From Morinoia aosen (lineage: Eukaryota; Arthropoda; Malacostraca; Amphipoda; Talitridae), in assembly GCA_030386875.1 (NCBI GenBank), contig CM059557.1:59102514-59166513 (forward strand): DNA of 64,000 nt. The letters are read 5' to 3'. The notes under the pieces were generated by a model, which worked only from the letters and a program-made list of their open reading frames with translations, was not told the origin of the DNA and made no database searches. Positions 42,276 through 53,100 of the stretch are shown here, piece after piece. A program made the position numbers and the translations under genes. How positions within the stretch are numbered: position 1 is the first letter of the stretch; every line of letters starts with the position of its first letter.

Positions 42276-44693
42276 CAGGGTGCGTACAGGCTCTGAGGTT
42301 CAAAATTCCACTACTTTTTCATGACTTTTTATGCCAACCAAATCACATTTTCACTACCTCTCTCTGCCCAAAATAATGTCACACAAAGTTAAATTGCAGC
42401 ACAATAAATGTATTTCAGTCATAAACTTCACAGAACATTCATCATTACTTGCAGGTCTTGTTTTCATAAATGTGTAAATGATCATCACAACACCAAACAG
42501 TCATGCTGGACAGTTCAATAGCATCTGCTATGCATTTGCCAGTGCATTAAGTTTGTCATTAATTTCCGCATTCAGCCCCTTGAGTTGTTCTTGCTTGTCT
42601 TTGGCTGATTTCCTCAATGCATTTGACTTTGCCAGTAGGCGCAAATCATTCTTGTCCTCTGCCTTCCGTGCAAAGCTGTCAGCATCCTCCACCAGCGCTT
42701 GCAGACTCTCCTCCATCCTCTTCCGTTTTGTCTTCAGGTTCTCCACTTCATCCAGTTCTCTCTTCCTCTTCTCTCCCTTCTTCTGCTTCTCTGCCTCTTC
42801 CTTCTTTTGATCCAGGTAGTGTTGATAGCGCTGTCTGCCCTGTGAAGCTGAAAAGAGGAGTTTCTTGGAAATGTCAACCTTGGAGATACCTCCTACATGT
42901 TTGATGTGGTCCATGACCACTCTCTGCGCCACGATGGTGTTCTCACCCATGTTGACTTCCATGAGCTGCTTGCTCACAGAAAAGCCCCTTTCCACTGAAG
43001 CCTGGCCATGTGACAGGACCAGTAGCATCTTCACAACCAGCCACAGTTTCTTGAGGGAGGATGTGGCCAGCTGGCTGCTCCAGAAGACATCTAGCCAATC
43101 AGTGTCTTGCTGAAAACTGTTGAAAGTGCTGATCTTCCTCTGTGCCTCATCAAAGAACTCTGAAAACTGGCTCATCACCTCATCGATGTCACCCTGTGGT
43201 AGCCTCTTAGCATCGCTGAGCAGCTGCAGACAGTTTTTCAGCATGGACTTGGTCTTCTCTCTCTTTGTGCGATCCACAAAGACACTTGGCACCAGCCAGC
43301 CCATGTTTCGGGCCAACCCGAACTTCAAAGGTGACTTCTCAACAATCTTCTTGATGACAGCAACAAGGAAATTCTTCACATCATCCCTGAAGGAGAAAGC
43401 AAGCCTCTCATTCACTTTCTTTGCAGCCATCTGATCTTTCAAAATACTTGCAGCAACAAAGCCAGGGTCAATCTTGCTATTTTGCAGGTAGATGGTCTTG
43501 TCATTGAAGTCAAGGGCAGCATACTTAGCTGGTGTGGTCAGTTTTTCCAGCACCTCTGCTTTCACACACCTCTCCAACAGAACCTTCAAAATCTTGATGA
43601 TGTCATTGCACATGAAAGGCAGGAGTGGCGCGTCTCCTTGAAACTTTTTGAGAAAGGGGTTCAAGATCTTCGCAACTGACAGGAACGCTTGCACCTTGGC
43701 CTCGAAGAGGGGGTCCAGTGAGAGTCCTTCAATTGTCTTGTACGACTTCCCTTTCGGCTGTGGAATGTTACCAGACTTGACAGCCTGGACAAACTCCTTC
43801 AGATGTGGCCACAGTTCCAAACCCCTCTCAGCAACACAAACATTCTCCAGCCATCTGCAAAAAAACAAAAACAAAGTGTGCATGTGTGTGAGTGAGTGTC
43901 AGAGGTACTAGCAGACTCTGGTACTGCTGGCACGGTCTCACTGCTCTCAGTCTGAGCCTCCGAACTGCCCTCAGCAGGCGTCGGAGGATCGGTCGATGGT
44001 TGGGAAGTCACGAAAAAATCACCGATCTTCGGGTTGGCAAGTCTCGTCGTCTGAGCTTTCACGTTCTTGGCATGCTTTGTTCCTTTTGCATGACTCCTCA
44101 CCGCCGCTATTCCATTGTTGGCGATGTCAAACTCCGACTCGCACGCGGTGCAAACCGCCATTGTTTTCAGTTTGGGATGCGGTGCTATCCATTGTTGAAA
44201 GTCTTTGTCTCGCAACCACAAGTTGTTGAAAGAACAACTGCCTGGCATGACGATGATTCCTCAGCTCAGTCTCGGCACCGTAACTCTAGTCACACACACA
44301 CGGGATGGTCAAGACCGATGATAAAAACTCAGCTCGAAAATGTTCAACAGTGGCGACAGGTCAACAATGGTCCGAGCGAGCGCGTGTCTTCAGTCACACT
44401 GAGCGCGTTTGGTTTCACGTGACGCCTGAGAACCAATCAAAATCGCGGACACTAAAGACGTAGCGGTATCAACCAATCAGAGCCCAAGTAACACTCGAAG
44501 GTTACTGACAACGCCTCGCTCAACGCGGACCAAACGGAACGAAAATTTTCAACAGTAAAATTTTCTTTTCACGAAAATCCTAAAATTTCATGACTTTCAA
44601 TGACCACTTTTAAAATTCCACTACTTTCGAGGCCTTGAATTTTATTTTCGAAATTCAACTACTTTCCATGCTTCTCCATGCCTGTACGCACCC
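42276..44693 (-). mobile_element. hAT-superfamily DNA transposon
   Basis: 2.4 kb. The left terminus CAGGGTGCGTACAGG is mirrored by CCTGTACGCACCC at the right end, where the last bases do not complete the expected CTG. Subterminal blocks of the CCACTACTTT/CATGACTTTT kind recur at both ends. It encodes a hAT transposase on the - strand. No matching 8-bp target duplication: the left flank is CCATCAAA and the right flank begins AAAGAGCA, so the right junction may have been altered. It is inserted in an old LINE copy. Confidence 0.75.
42528..44248 (-). CDS. hAT transposase, two coding segments
   Basis: Segment 1 runs from ATG 44248 to about 43910. It holds a BED-like zinc finger (VCTACESEFDIA...HAKGTKH) and a Pro/Ser/Thr-rich linker. 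Segment 2 runs from about 43850 to 42528 (~440 residues), includes the hAT C-terminal dimerisation region (VLSHGQASVERGFSVSKQL), and ends with a Lys/Glu-rich coiled coil. A short intron of roughly 50-70 nt with acceptor TTTTTTTGCAG joins them; I could not fix the donor. Total ~560 residues, normal for hAT. No internal stop, so it may be functional, or it may have been damaged only at the element end. Confidence 0.75.
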
Positions 44694-44731
44694 AAAGAGC
44701 AATTGCTTTGATTCAAAGCAATTGCTCTTTC
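44694..44731. repeat. Near-perfect palindrome at the hAT right edge
   Basis: AAAGAGCAATTGCTTTGA faces its own inverse directly after the hAT terminus. The right half (GCAATTGCT...TTTCAATTC) resembles LINE-A ORF1 near 40420-40445, so the left half may be a copy made during insertion or excision. Confidence 0.6.
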
Positions 44732-44899
44732 AATTCTCTTCCCCATACTTTCAATTTCATTCACATACACCATTCCACAATGACAATCGCCGCTGTCTTT
44801 CTCGTCTCTTAGTCAATGCTGTGGATGTTTCCTTCCTTTCACAATCAGCATCCGTTGGGCGTTCCTCACACATTGTGTCGCATTTATTCCGGGGGTGGT
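44732..44899 (-). pseudogene. Decayed LINE fragment (ORF1 start region)
   Basis: Continues the old LINE copy after the hAT element. It matches LINE-A at about 40.43-40.61 kb (TTTCAATTCT, and CACACATTGTGTCGCATTTA-like against the ORF1 start). It is interrupted by the SINE-like copy C at 44900. Confidence 0.6.
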
Positions 44900-45240
44900 C
44901 CCCCTCAGGGGGATACAATTATTGTATCTATGGGAACTTGCGCTCCCGGGCGACAATGTCAGGGCCCGAGCTGGGAGTTAGGTAGGACTTCTTTTTTGTT
45001 GAAATAAAATATTTTTGTTGTGTTAAGGACCATGATTTTCGGTTCACTGCTGTCCTGTTCTTCAGCACCTACTACTTTCTTCTTCAACTTTGGTCTTGTT
45101 TCATGATCTTCATTCACAACTTACTGTTTCTATGCCTTTCTGCGTAGATTCCGCGTTTCCTTAACGCCATACTAAATGGTGCCTTCCTCCTTCCTCCCTT
45201 TGGATCGCAGTTGTTGCTGGGTAGGGAGGCTAAAACTAAC
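44900..45240. repeat. SINE-like repeat R, copy C
   Basis: Best-preserved copy, 341 bp. It starts CCCCCTCAGGGGGATAC (a hairpin) and ends GGGAGGCTAAAACTAAC. It is flanked by imperfect ~18-bp direct repeats (44881-44899 and 45248-45266, both ending in GGGGTGGT), which places its insertion inside the decayed LINE. Confidence 0.78.
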
Positions 45241-45247
45241 AACAAAT

Positions 45248-45640
45248 CTAATTTTCCAGGGGTGGTTCCCTTTAAAAATTCGAGGGGGCTGGCTGCTATT
45301 TCCGTACTAGTTCCACATAAATTTTTCGAAATAAATACATGAAATAAAAAACCCAGACGTGGATTGGTGCCACCCACGTTGGTTCGCCCCACTGACAGCA
45401 ATTAAATGAATAATGTTAAACACTTTATCAGTTTATATAGAACACTACATCAACGACTTGCTAACTCCTCAAGTAGCCAACAGTACCACCTTGGGAAGGA
45501 GTGGGTAGGTTAGAATACTAACCAAGTGCTAGAAATCCTTGTTTACCTTCGGTTTCTTTCACAATACTCAAAGAATAACTCCGTTCGGCCCCAGTAAAAC
45601 AAGATAAAGGGAAAAGTAAAAATACTCAAAAATGTTTGGC
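45248..45640 (-). pseudogene. Decayed LINE fragment (ORF1 start and 5' UTR)
   Basis: Matches LINE-A at 40.60-40.99 kb: CCCACGTTGGTTC, GGAAGG-GTGGGTAGG and the terminal GGTAAAGGGAACACGT-type block (here AGATAAAGGGAAAAGT). It represents the 5' end of the same old LINE copy. Confidence 0.75.
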
Positions 45641-47017
45641 CCTATAATGCAAAATTCTGCAATAGCACACCAAACCGTAACGCGTTTATCGAAAAGAGGT
45701 CGCTAATGCAGCTAGCAGTCGATGATTTCTTTTTTCACCCAGTCTCGAAAAGTTCGGCTAATTTGCGGAGCCGATAAATGGGAATGGGCTTCGCCAGCAC
45801 CCTACCGAGCAGACGGTCAGGTAAACACTTGTAAACATGTTCTCGCAAGGAGCCCGCCTTTCATGCCAGTCATGTTCTCAAAGTTGCAAGGCTATTATTA
45901 TTATTTTATACAAGTGGAATTTCAGATCGGTGAGTACCTGATTACGGTCATGTGCCCCCCCCCCCCCAACACAGAGGTAAGTTTAGCATGAGGCATGGTT
46001 ATGATGTGACAATATATTGCAATTGTCTCTGGCGTCCGAACGTTGGGAGGTCATCAGAAAATTCCTTACTAACGCCTAAGGGTGCCCACCAAAAAACTTG
46101 AAGCTTGAAAGCAAGCGAGCTTGAATTGATTAACACGGATTGCAATGGGAGTGCACACACTAAAAGCGAGCGAAAAAGCTTCAAGCTAGTCAGAAACGAA
46201 AAAGTAGCTCAAAGAAGGATTCACGCTCGAGAGCAGCAGCTAGAAGCCTCTGGCAGTGCGCGTTGAGATGTCGACGAGTGAAGTGCACGGCTCAATTCCT
46301 CTAGCACAGACTGAACTGATATCTGAAGTTTATGCTGTACTGTGCCTCTGAAACTCGAGAGATCCAGAGCACAGTGACAAATTACATGTTTCAAAGCAAT
46401 GAGATGAAATAGGAATGAAACTCAACATTACTAACTCATGCTTGTACCGCTGGTCTAAGTAACAGTCCACTCTTCATGACATTCAGGTGCAAACTGGCTA
46501 TCTTTTGGCTTGTGATAGTTCTCGCTTCACATCTTTCACTCTCGCAAGCTTTCTTGGTTTCAGTCTTTTGGTGTGTAATCACCCTAAGATGTCTGTCGGA
46601 AATTTCAAACTCCTACCAATAATTTTTGCCCGTTTGGAAATCTTACACTTATTATGTGGAAAAATGAGCACGACACTGGCTCTAAGCAGCAAGCACGGGA
46701 TCACTATGTTTGAAGTAGGGCTTTAGCAGACACTTACTACGCTCATCATTCCAGACCATCCTGGACAACTGGAATGGAAAAATTTGTGCTACTAATGATA
46801 AATGATTCGAACGTAGTCTACCATCAGTACGCATGATTGCAAAAAAAATTAAGTAAATCATTTTACGGGACCCTGTACTAAACTCCACTGTTCTCCCAGG
46901 CACTTCACTAGAGCGCATTTGACACACAAATGTGCTAGCAATATTAATCGCTGTAAAATAACTGTTACCAGTTGATATTTTTTAAAGGTAAATGTTTGGC
47001 TACAAAAAATTGATTTC
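45641..47017. other. 3' flank of the TTC4-like gene, no recognised element
   Basis: Contains a 13-base C run (45955-45967) and otherwise ordinary AT-rich DNA. It should hold the 3' UTR of the cochaperone gene on the - strand; no convincing polyadenylation signal close to the stop was found. Confidence 0.4.
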
Positions 47018-47105
47018 CTATTTATACTTCGCCAAAAAACATTTCATAAATTTGCTGTCGGCCACCATGATGATGAAGGAAGGCGTTCCACCACGAACCA
47101 GAAAT
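47018..47105 (-). CDS. TTC4: TTC4-like last coding exon
   Basis: 88 nt: one base completing an Arg codon, then 28 residues (FLVRGGTPSF...FLAKYK) and TAG. The acceptor TTGTTTTTTGCAG precedes it. It is recognisable only because its phase and sequence complete the exon at 59000-59173. Confidence 0.8.
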
Positions 47106-50100
47106 CTGCAAAAAACAATACAAGTAACAACCATATTCATGCCACGGTATTGGCATGAGGATAAATATTGCTTTATAAATAGCGTTTGTTAAGTCAACCT
47201 AATAAATAATATTGACTTTCAAGAAAGATTAATTTTCATCGAAGTGTTTGAATCACTTTATTCTCTACAAGTCTGTGCACTGTGTACATCTAATCAGTAC
47301 AATGGAATAAGCACTTTTACTGTAAAAAAGCACACATCTAAACTGCATATTTCTCGTGATCTATCACAACAAGTGCCATGTTTCGCTCGCAAGTCCATTT
47401 GACTACAATGCCATATGACCACCAGACACTTGGAAAATGAGCTTGACAAAAAAAAAATAGAATTGTCATAAGATAACATGGATCACAGTTTTTGAAATAA
47501 AGCTCAATGTATGTAAAGCTGTAACTGTGCCAAGTCATCAAAAACCGATTCTTCGTTCTGCTTTGGCTTTGCTAACGAGTGTTCATTGGTTAGTTTGCAC
47601 TGGTCAGTTACTGTTAAAATCTGATACTCATTTTAGATCCCTTCAGGGAGTAATAATAATAATAATGAGGGGTGTTGATACAATCAACATTTAAGCACGG
47701 ACACGGGTCCTTTACTGCTCCCCTTTATGCATGTCGTCTGCGATCGAAAGGTCGATTTAGAAACTCATCATTAAAGGTAAGTCAATTGCAATGAAAAGTT
47801 ACTGAAACATTTAAATTAGGTCGTAGACATCTATCACACGAAGATAGTTCAGTAATTCCTTGACGTCTAAATGGCGTCCCAATACCGTCTCGACGGTAGG
47901 TTGTAGCGTTTGGCAAGCCTTTATACAATTTCTACTAATTGTTAGACTTTCACATTCTATGATTAGGTGTTTGACAGTTAGTGTTGAGTTGTTGCAAAAC
48001 TCGCATACTGGTGCAATATCAGGTATCTCGTTCATCAGGTAGCCATGCGTTAAGAATGTGTGTCCTATTCTGAGTCTGTTAACTATTATTTCCTCTTTAC
48101 GTGATATTTTACCTAGTTCCAATTTCGTGCCTGGTGATGGCTGTATTTCCCTCAACCTGTCTCTGCAATTTTCCCACCTAGTCTTCCACTGGTCAATCAT
48201 CTTTTGTTGTATTAATGGTTTCCAGTCTGAGTGGCAAATAAGAATGAATTCTTCGGGTCTTCGGGTAGCGTTCTTAGCTGCGGTCTCTGCAGCGTCGTTA
48301 CCGCCTATTCCGACATGGGAGGGGATCCAGCATATGTTGATGAGTTTGCCACTTTTTTGCACGTCGTGTATTTCGTGTTGTATTCGGCGAAGTACTGGGT
48401 GATGTGTCTCGCAATTTAGGCCGTTAACGATACTCAAAGAGTCACAGTAAATTACATATTTTTTATCTCTTTTATCTCTAATGATGTTAAGGGCCAAGTG
48501 AATGGCGTGTATTTCAGCTGAATATATTGAGGCTTCCTTCGGAAGTGTTGCAGTGCGAACAATAGTGCCACATACTGCCGCCGCTCCTGTGCCACCCTCC
48601 CCTCGTGAGCCGTCTGTGTATATGGTCACGTATCCATCATATTGTTCTTTTGTTATTCTTTTATGCTCTCGCCGGTTTATGTATTCGGGAGTTTCGTTCT
48701 TTGGGAGTTCGGTTAGTTCTGTATTTATAGTTGGTTTTGTTAAAGCCCATGTAGGGGTATCAATGTTTAGTAGTCGGTAGGAAAAGTCTGGTTTAATTCG
48801 GTTTTTCCTCAAACTTAATTTTTCTATTAGTATTTGCATTCTGATGGCCAAAGTTGGGGTTATTCTCCTATTTTGAAAGAGTAGTCTATTGCTCGCCGTT
48901 ACAGTGCAACTAAAAGCGGGGTTTCCGTGCTGACTTCGGACCTTGTAGTAGTAGCAGAGTGAGAGATAATTTCGTCTAATATCGGGAGGCATTTCATTGC
49001 AAATAATGTATAGGCTATTTGTTGGGCTGGATCTAAATGCTCCCGTAGCGATTCGTAGTGCCTCGCGCGTAATTGACTTGAGGGGTTTCAAAGTTGTTTG
49101 ACTGGCAGAGTTATAGATTATTGATCCATAGTCGAGAATTGATCTTGTCATACTTCTGTAGATTCTGAGAACTGTGGTTTGGTCGGCTCCCCAGCTTTGA
49201 GCTGTTATTGATTTCAGTACGTTAAGGCTGTCATTTCCTTTTTTCTTTAGAGCAGCGATGTGTTGTTGCCAGTTCAATTTATCGTCGAAGATTAGGCCTA
49301 GGAATTTATGTGATTTTGTGTATTGAATGTTTTCGTTATTGATTTTGAGTGTTGGGCTGAGGAATAGTCCGGGTATAATATTAAAATGAATTGCTTTACT
49401 TTTGCTCAGTGAAAATTTGAATCCATGATTTTGAGACCACTTGAATATATTATCAATACAGGATTGCATTTTGTTTTGAATGACCTGGAGGTCTTGGTGG
49501 TGGTATCCGACTTGCAAGTCGTCAACATATAGAGAGTAATGGAACTTGTTGTCCTGTGGAATCTGTTTAGCTATGTCGTTTATTTTGAGGGCAAATAATG
49601 TAACTGAGAGGACACTGCCTTGAGGGACTCCGTTTCGCTGTTCGTAGGTGTTTGAGTTATAGTTATCCACTCGGACACTCAGTGTTCTATGTTCTAAGAA
49701 TTTGGTGATGAAAATTGGTAGTCTACCCCTGAGTCCAATGTCAAATAAGTCACGTATAATCCCATATCTCCATGTTCTGTCATAAGCTTTTTCGAGGTCA
49801 AAAAACACTGAAATGAAGTGTTCTCTGTTTGCAAAGGCTAATCTTATGGTTGAGTCTAGTCTGACCAAGTGATCTACAGTGCTACGCCCTCTCCTGCATC
49901 CACACTGCGCTTTATTTATTATGTTATGCATAGCAAAATATTCTATCAGTCGGTTATTGATCATTCGTTCCATAAGTTTGCACAGACAGCTCGTTAGTGC
50001 GATCGGTCTGTAGTTGTTCGGCTTACTGTGGTCTTTTCCAGGTTTTGGGATTGGTATTATTATTGAGTGCTGCCATTGTGGTGGGAAGTAGCCCGTTGTC

Positions 50101-53100
50101 CAGAATTTGTTAAAAGTGTTCAAGATGTATTGTTTAGCTGGTAGTTTTAGGTGTTTGATCATGTCGTATGTTATTTTGTCGTTTCCTGGTGATGTGTTTT
50201 TAGTTTTTCTTAGGGCGGATTCAAATTCATGCATATGGAAAGTTTGGTTATAGATTTCTACGTTTGGCGAACTGAAATGGATCGGTATAGTTTCATTTGC
50301 GGTTTTTATTTGTTGAAATTCAGGGGAATAGCTTTGGTCGCTTGACACTTCGCTGAAATTCTCAGCCAGTTTATTCACAATATCAGGGATTGTGCTGTAG
50401 TGTATATTGTTTTCGATCAATATATGGACTTTTCTTTGTACTCGACCTTTTATTTTCCTCATTGTTTCGTATACTCTGGCCATTGGTGTGTATTTATTAA
50501 GTTGGTTTACGAAGTTCTTCCACGTTTCCTGTTTGCTTGCTCGAATTTTGTATTTATGATTTGCCCTTGCTCGTTTCCAGTTAATTAAGTTAGAAAGGTT
50601 TTTGTTGCGGTGGTATTTCTTGTAAAGTTTTTCTCTTTCTTCTTTTGATTCTTGGAGTTCTTTGGTCCACCATGGTTTGGGGTAGTATTTTCCTGGTATA
50701 TAAGTTGGGATGGCTTTTTCAGCCGCTGAGTAGAACCGCTGGTATAAGTCGGTGATTAGTTATTCGTTATTAGTTGTTGCGTTCAACATCGGCTTGTTCC
50801 ATGCATTGTTATTGGAATATAGATCCCAGTTAGCTTTTGAGTAGTTCCAGATAGTTGATGGGGGTTGGTTGGGACGATTTTCGTTAAGGTAGGTGATCAA
50901 AATTGGGCAATGATCGCTATCACCCGGCGAGTCGAAAGCAACCCAGTCTAGTAGCACGGCCAATGTAGGTGAGCAAATTGTCAGATCAATAGCTGATTCT
51001 GAATTGTATCCTACTCTAGTGGGTGAACCGGTATTTAATAGGCAAAGGTTATTGTTTGTAATAACAGTTTCTATCAGCTTCCCCCTATTATCTGTATTCT
51101 TGCAGCCCCATATGGTGCTGTGTCCGTTAAAGTCGCCGGCTAGGATGAAAGGGTTCGGTAGTTGGTGGATTAGGTTATTTAGTTTTTCGTTTGTGACTGT
51201 TTGTCTACCGGGTATGTAGATGCTGCAGATGGTTATCAGCTGTCCTATGTTTACTTGAATGGCCACGCTTTGTAGTTCAGTCTGTAGATTCAGTTCACAA
51301 AAAGGTATTGAGCTATGGACATATATTCCAACACCTCCATGGGGGGTTCTGTTGTAATGACCGTGTCGTAGCACATTACTGTAGCCGTTTATTCTAAACT
51401 GGCAGTTATCCCATAGCTTTGTTTCTTGAAGTGCTATTATACTGGGTTGGTGGTTGTTTATTGTTTCCATTAGTTCATCTTTCTTTCCCCTGATGCCTTG
51501 GCAGTTCCACTGCAGGATTCCCACGTTAGCCATGGGGTGTATTTGATTTGATTTTGTTATTCAATCGTTCAATTAGTTACTTTCTTTTGGGTGATCTATC
51601 TCTAATCCTAGAGTCACGAGAGTAGTGTGATTGTTCCTCATCTGAGTAAATTTGTCGTTTATCATGTCTGTTGCGGCTGTAGGTGGGGGATCGTGATTTT
51701 GATCGTGATCTTGGTCGCTTCTTGTTTTGGGTTTTGGAAGGTTTGTGCTGCTTTGGGGGTTTGAATTCGTTGAATATTCGTCTGGCTTCTTGTCTCATAA
51801 TAGGGTTGCATTCGCTCGTGCCATCTTCCTCATTTTCAGATCCTTCGGCTGTAGTTTCAATATTAATTGTGGATTTGAGCAATTGTGCTGGGTTGGGTTT
51901 AATGCGGAGTATCTCTTTTTCGCATGTTTCGTGGTCGCGTTGTGAAGTTTGCGGTGGTTTGGTTTCTGGTGTATCGGTTGTGTTATCAGTTGTACCTGGT
52001 TCGTTACAAAGTGGGGGAGCCATATTTTGTTCGGTGATCGTTTGGTTTTTGGTAGCCGCCATAAAGGGTTGGGGTGTTGGTACTTAGTGATGTACCGATG
52101 TATCGGTATCGGCAGTATCGGCCATTTTTAGTGGTATCGGTATCGGTATCGGCAAAATCCGGCCGATACTTTACCGATACTTTCCAAAAATACGTATTTT
52201 ATCATTCAAATGAAGGTCATAAATCACGAAAGTAAAAGTATTCAACCTAATAATCCCCGTTGTGTGTTTATTTATATATTTATTTGGTGTCCGCGTTGTG
52301 TGAGTTTGCGGTATCATGGATACCGAATTCCTCAGTGTAACATTAAAAGATGGCGTTTCCATGCATTTAAATATTTGACATTTTATCAGGATAGGTTTTC
52401 TTAGGATAGGATAGGTTAGCTTAGATTAGGATAGGCTAGGTTAGCACAGGTTAGGTAATACTGTCAGAATTTTTTCTCGGGTCCGCCTAGCTTAACGATG
52501 ACATTGTCCATGGAATCTCCGCAGGTCCTGCTACTATCTAGTAATACCCTTGGTTTATTTGGAGTCCGCTTCTTCCATTTTCTTTGCCACGCTTATGAGG
52601 AGAGTTATAGTGACCGTATCTGTGATACGAGTTTCACCAGTGCGTAAGAACAAGAATATTTTTCATCAGGAGCGCTGTTAGGATGAATACCTTCGTTGCG
52701 CATCACATTTGGAAAATTTGTTCAAGAAAGTTAGTGAGTCCCGTAATTTTTGACGGGCTGTGCGTACTTGTAATCAAATAAAGAGCCTATTCATACCTAG
52801 TAAATTAGATAGCTAACTATTGAATTATAGCGTTCAATCAGGCCCGCTAACTGAATTCACTACTTTGAATTCCCGATGAGTCACGGTCACAACTGAAAGC
52901 TATGTAAAATGAATAGTTAAACCCTGTAGCTACATAAAATTTTTATACTTTTACGACTAAACCTTTATAGTTTGACCTAATGTCCATATCTTAAAGTATG
53001 TGACAGGCTAACAAAAACCAAACCAATTTAATAAAGTGAAGGAGCATTTGAAAGTTTTTGTGAATTTAATATAGAAATTGCCGAAAATTCTATTTTAACT

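Noticed and set aside
46487..46726. 79-codon + strand frame near the TTC4 3' flank
   Set aside because: No similarity, low-quality start context, AT-rich flank.
52395..52460. TTAGG-like words resembling insect telomere repeat
   Set aside because: Degenerate ATAGG/TTAGG mix, mirrored in the opposite arm near 55530; part of the foldback element, not a telomeric tract.
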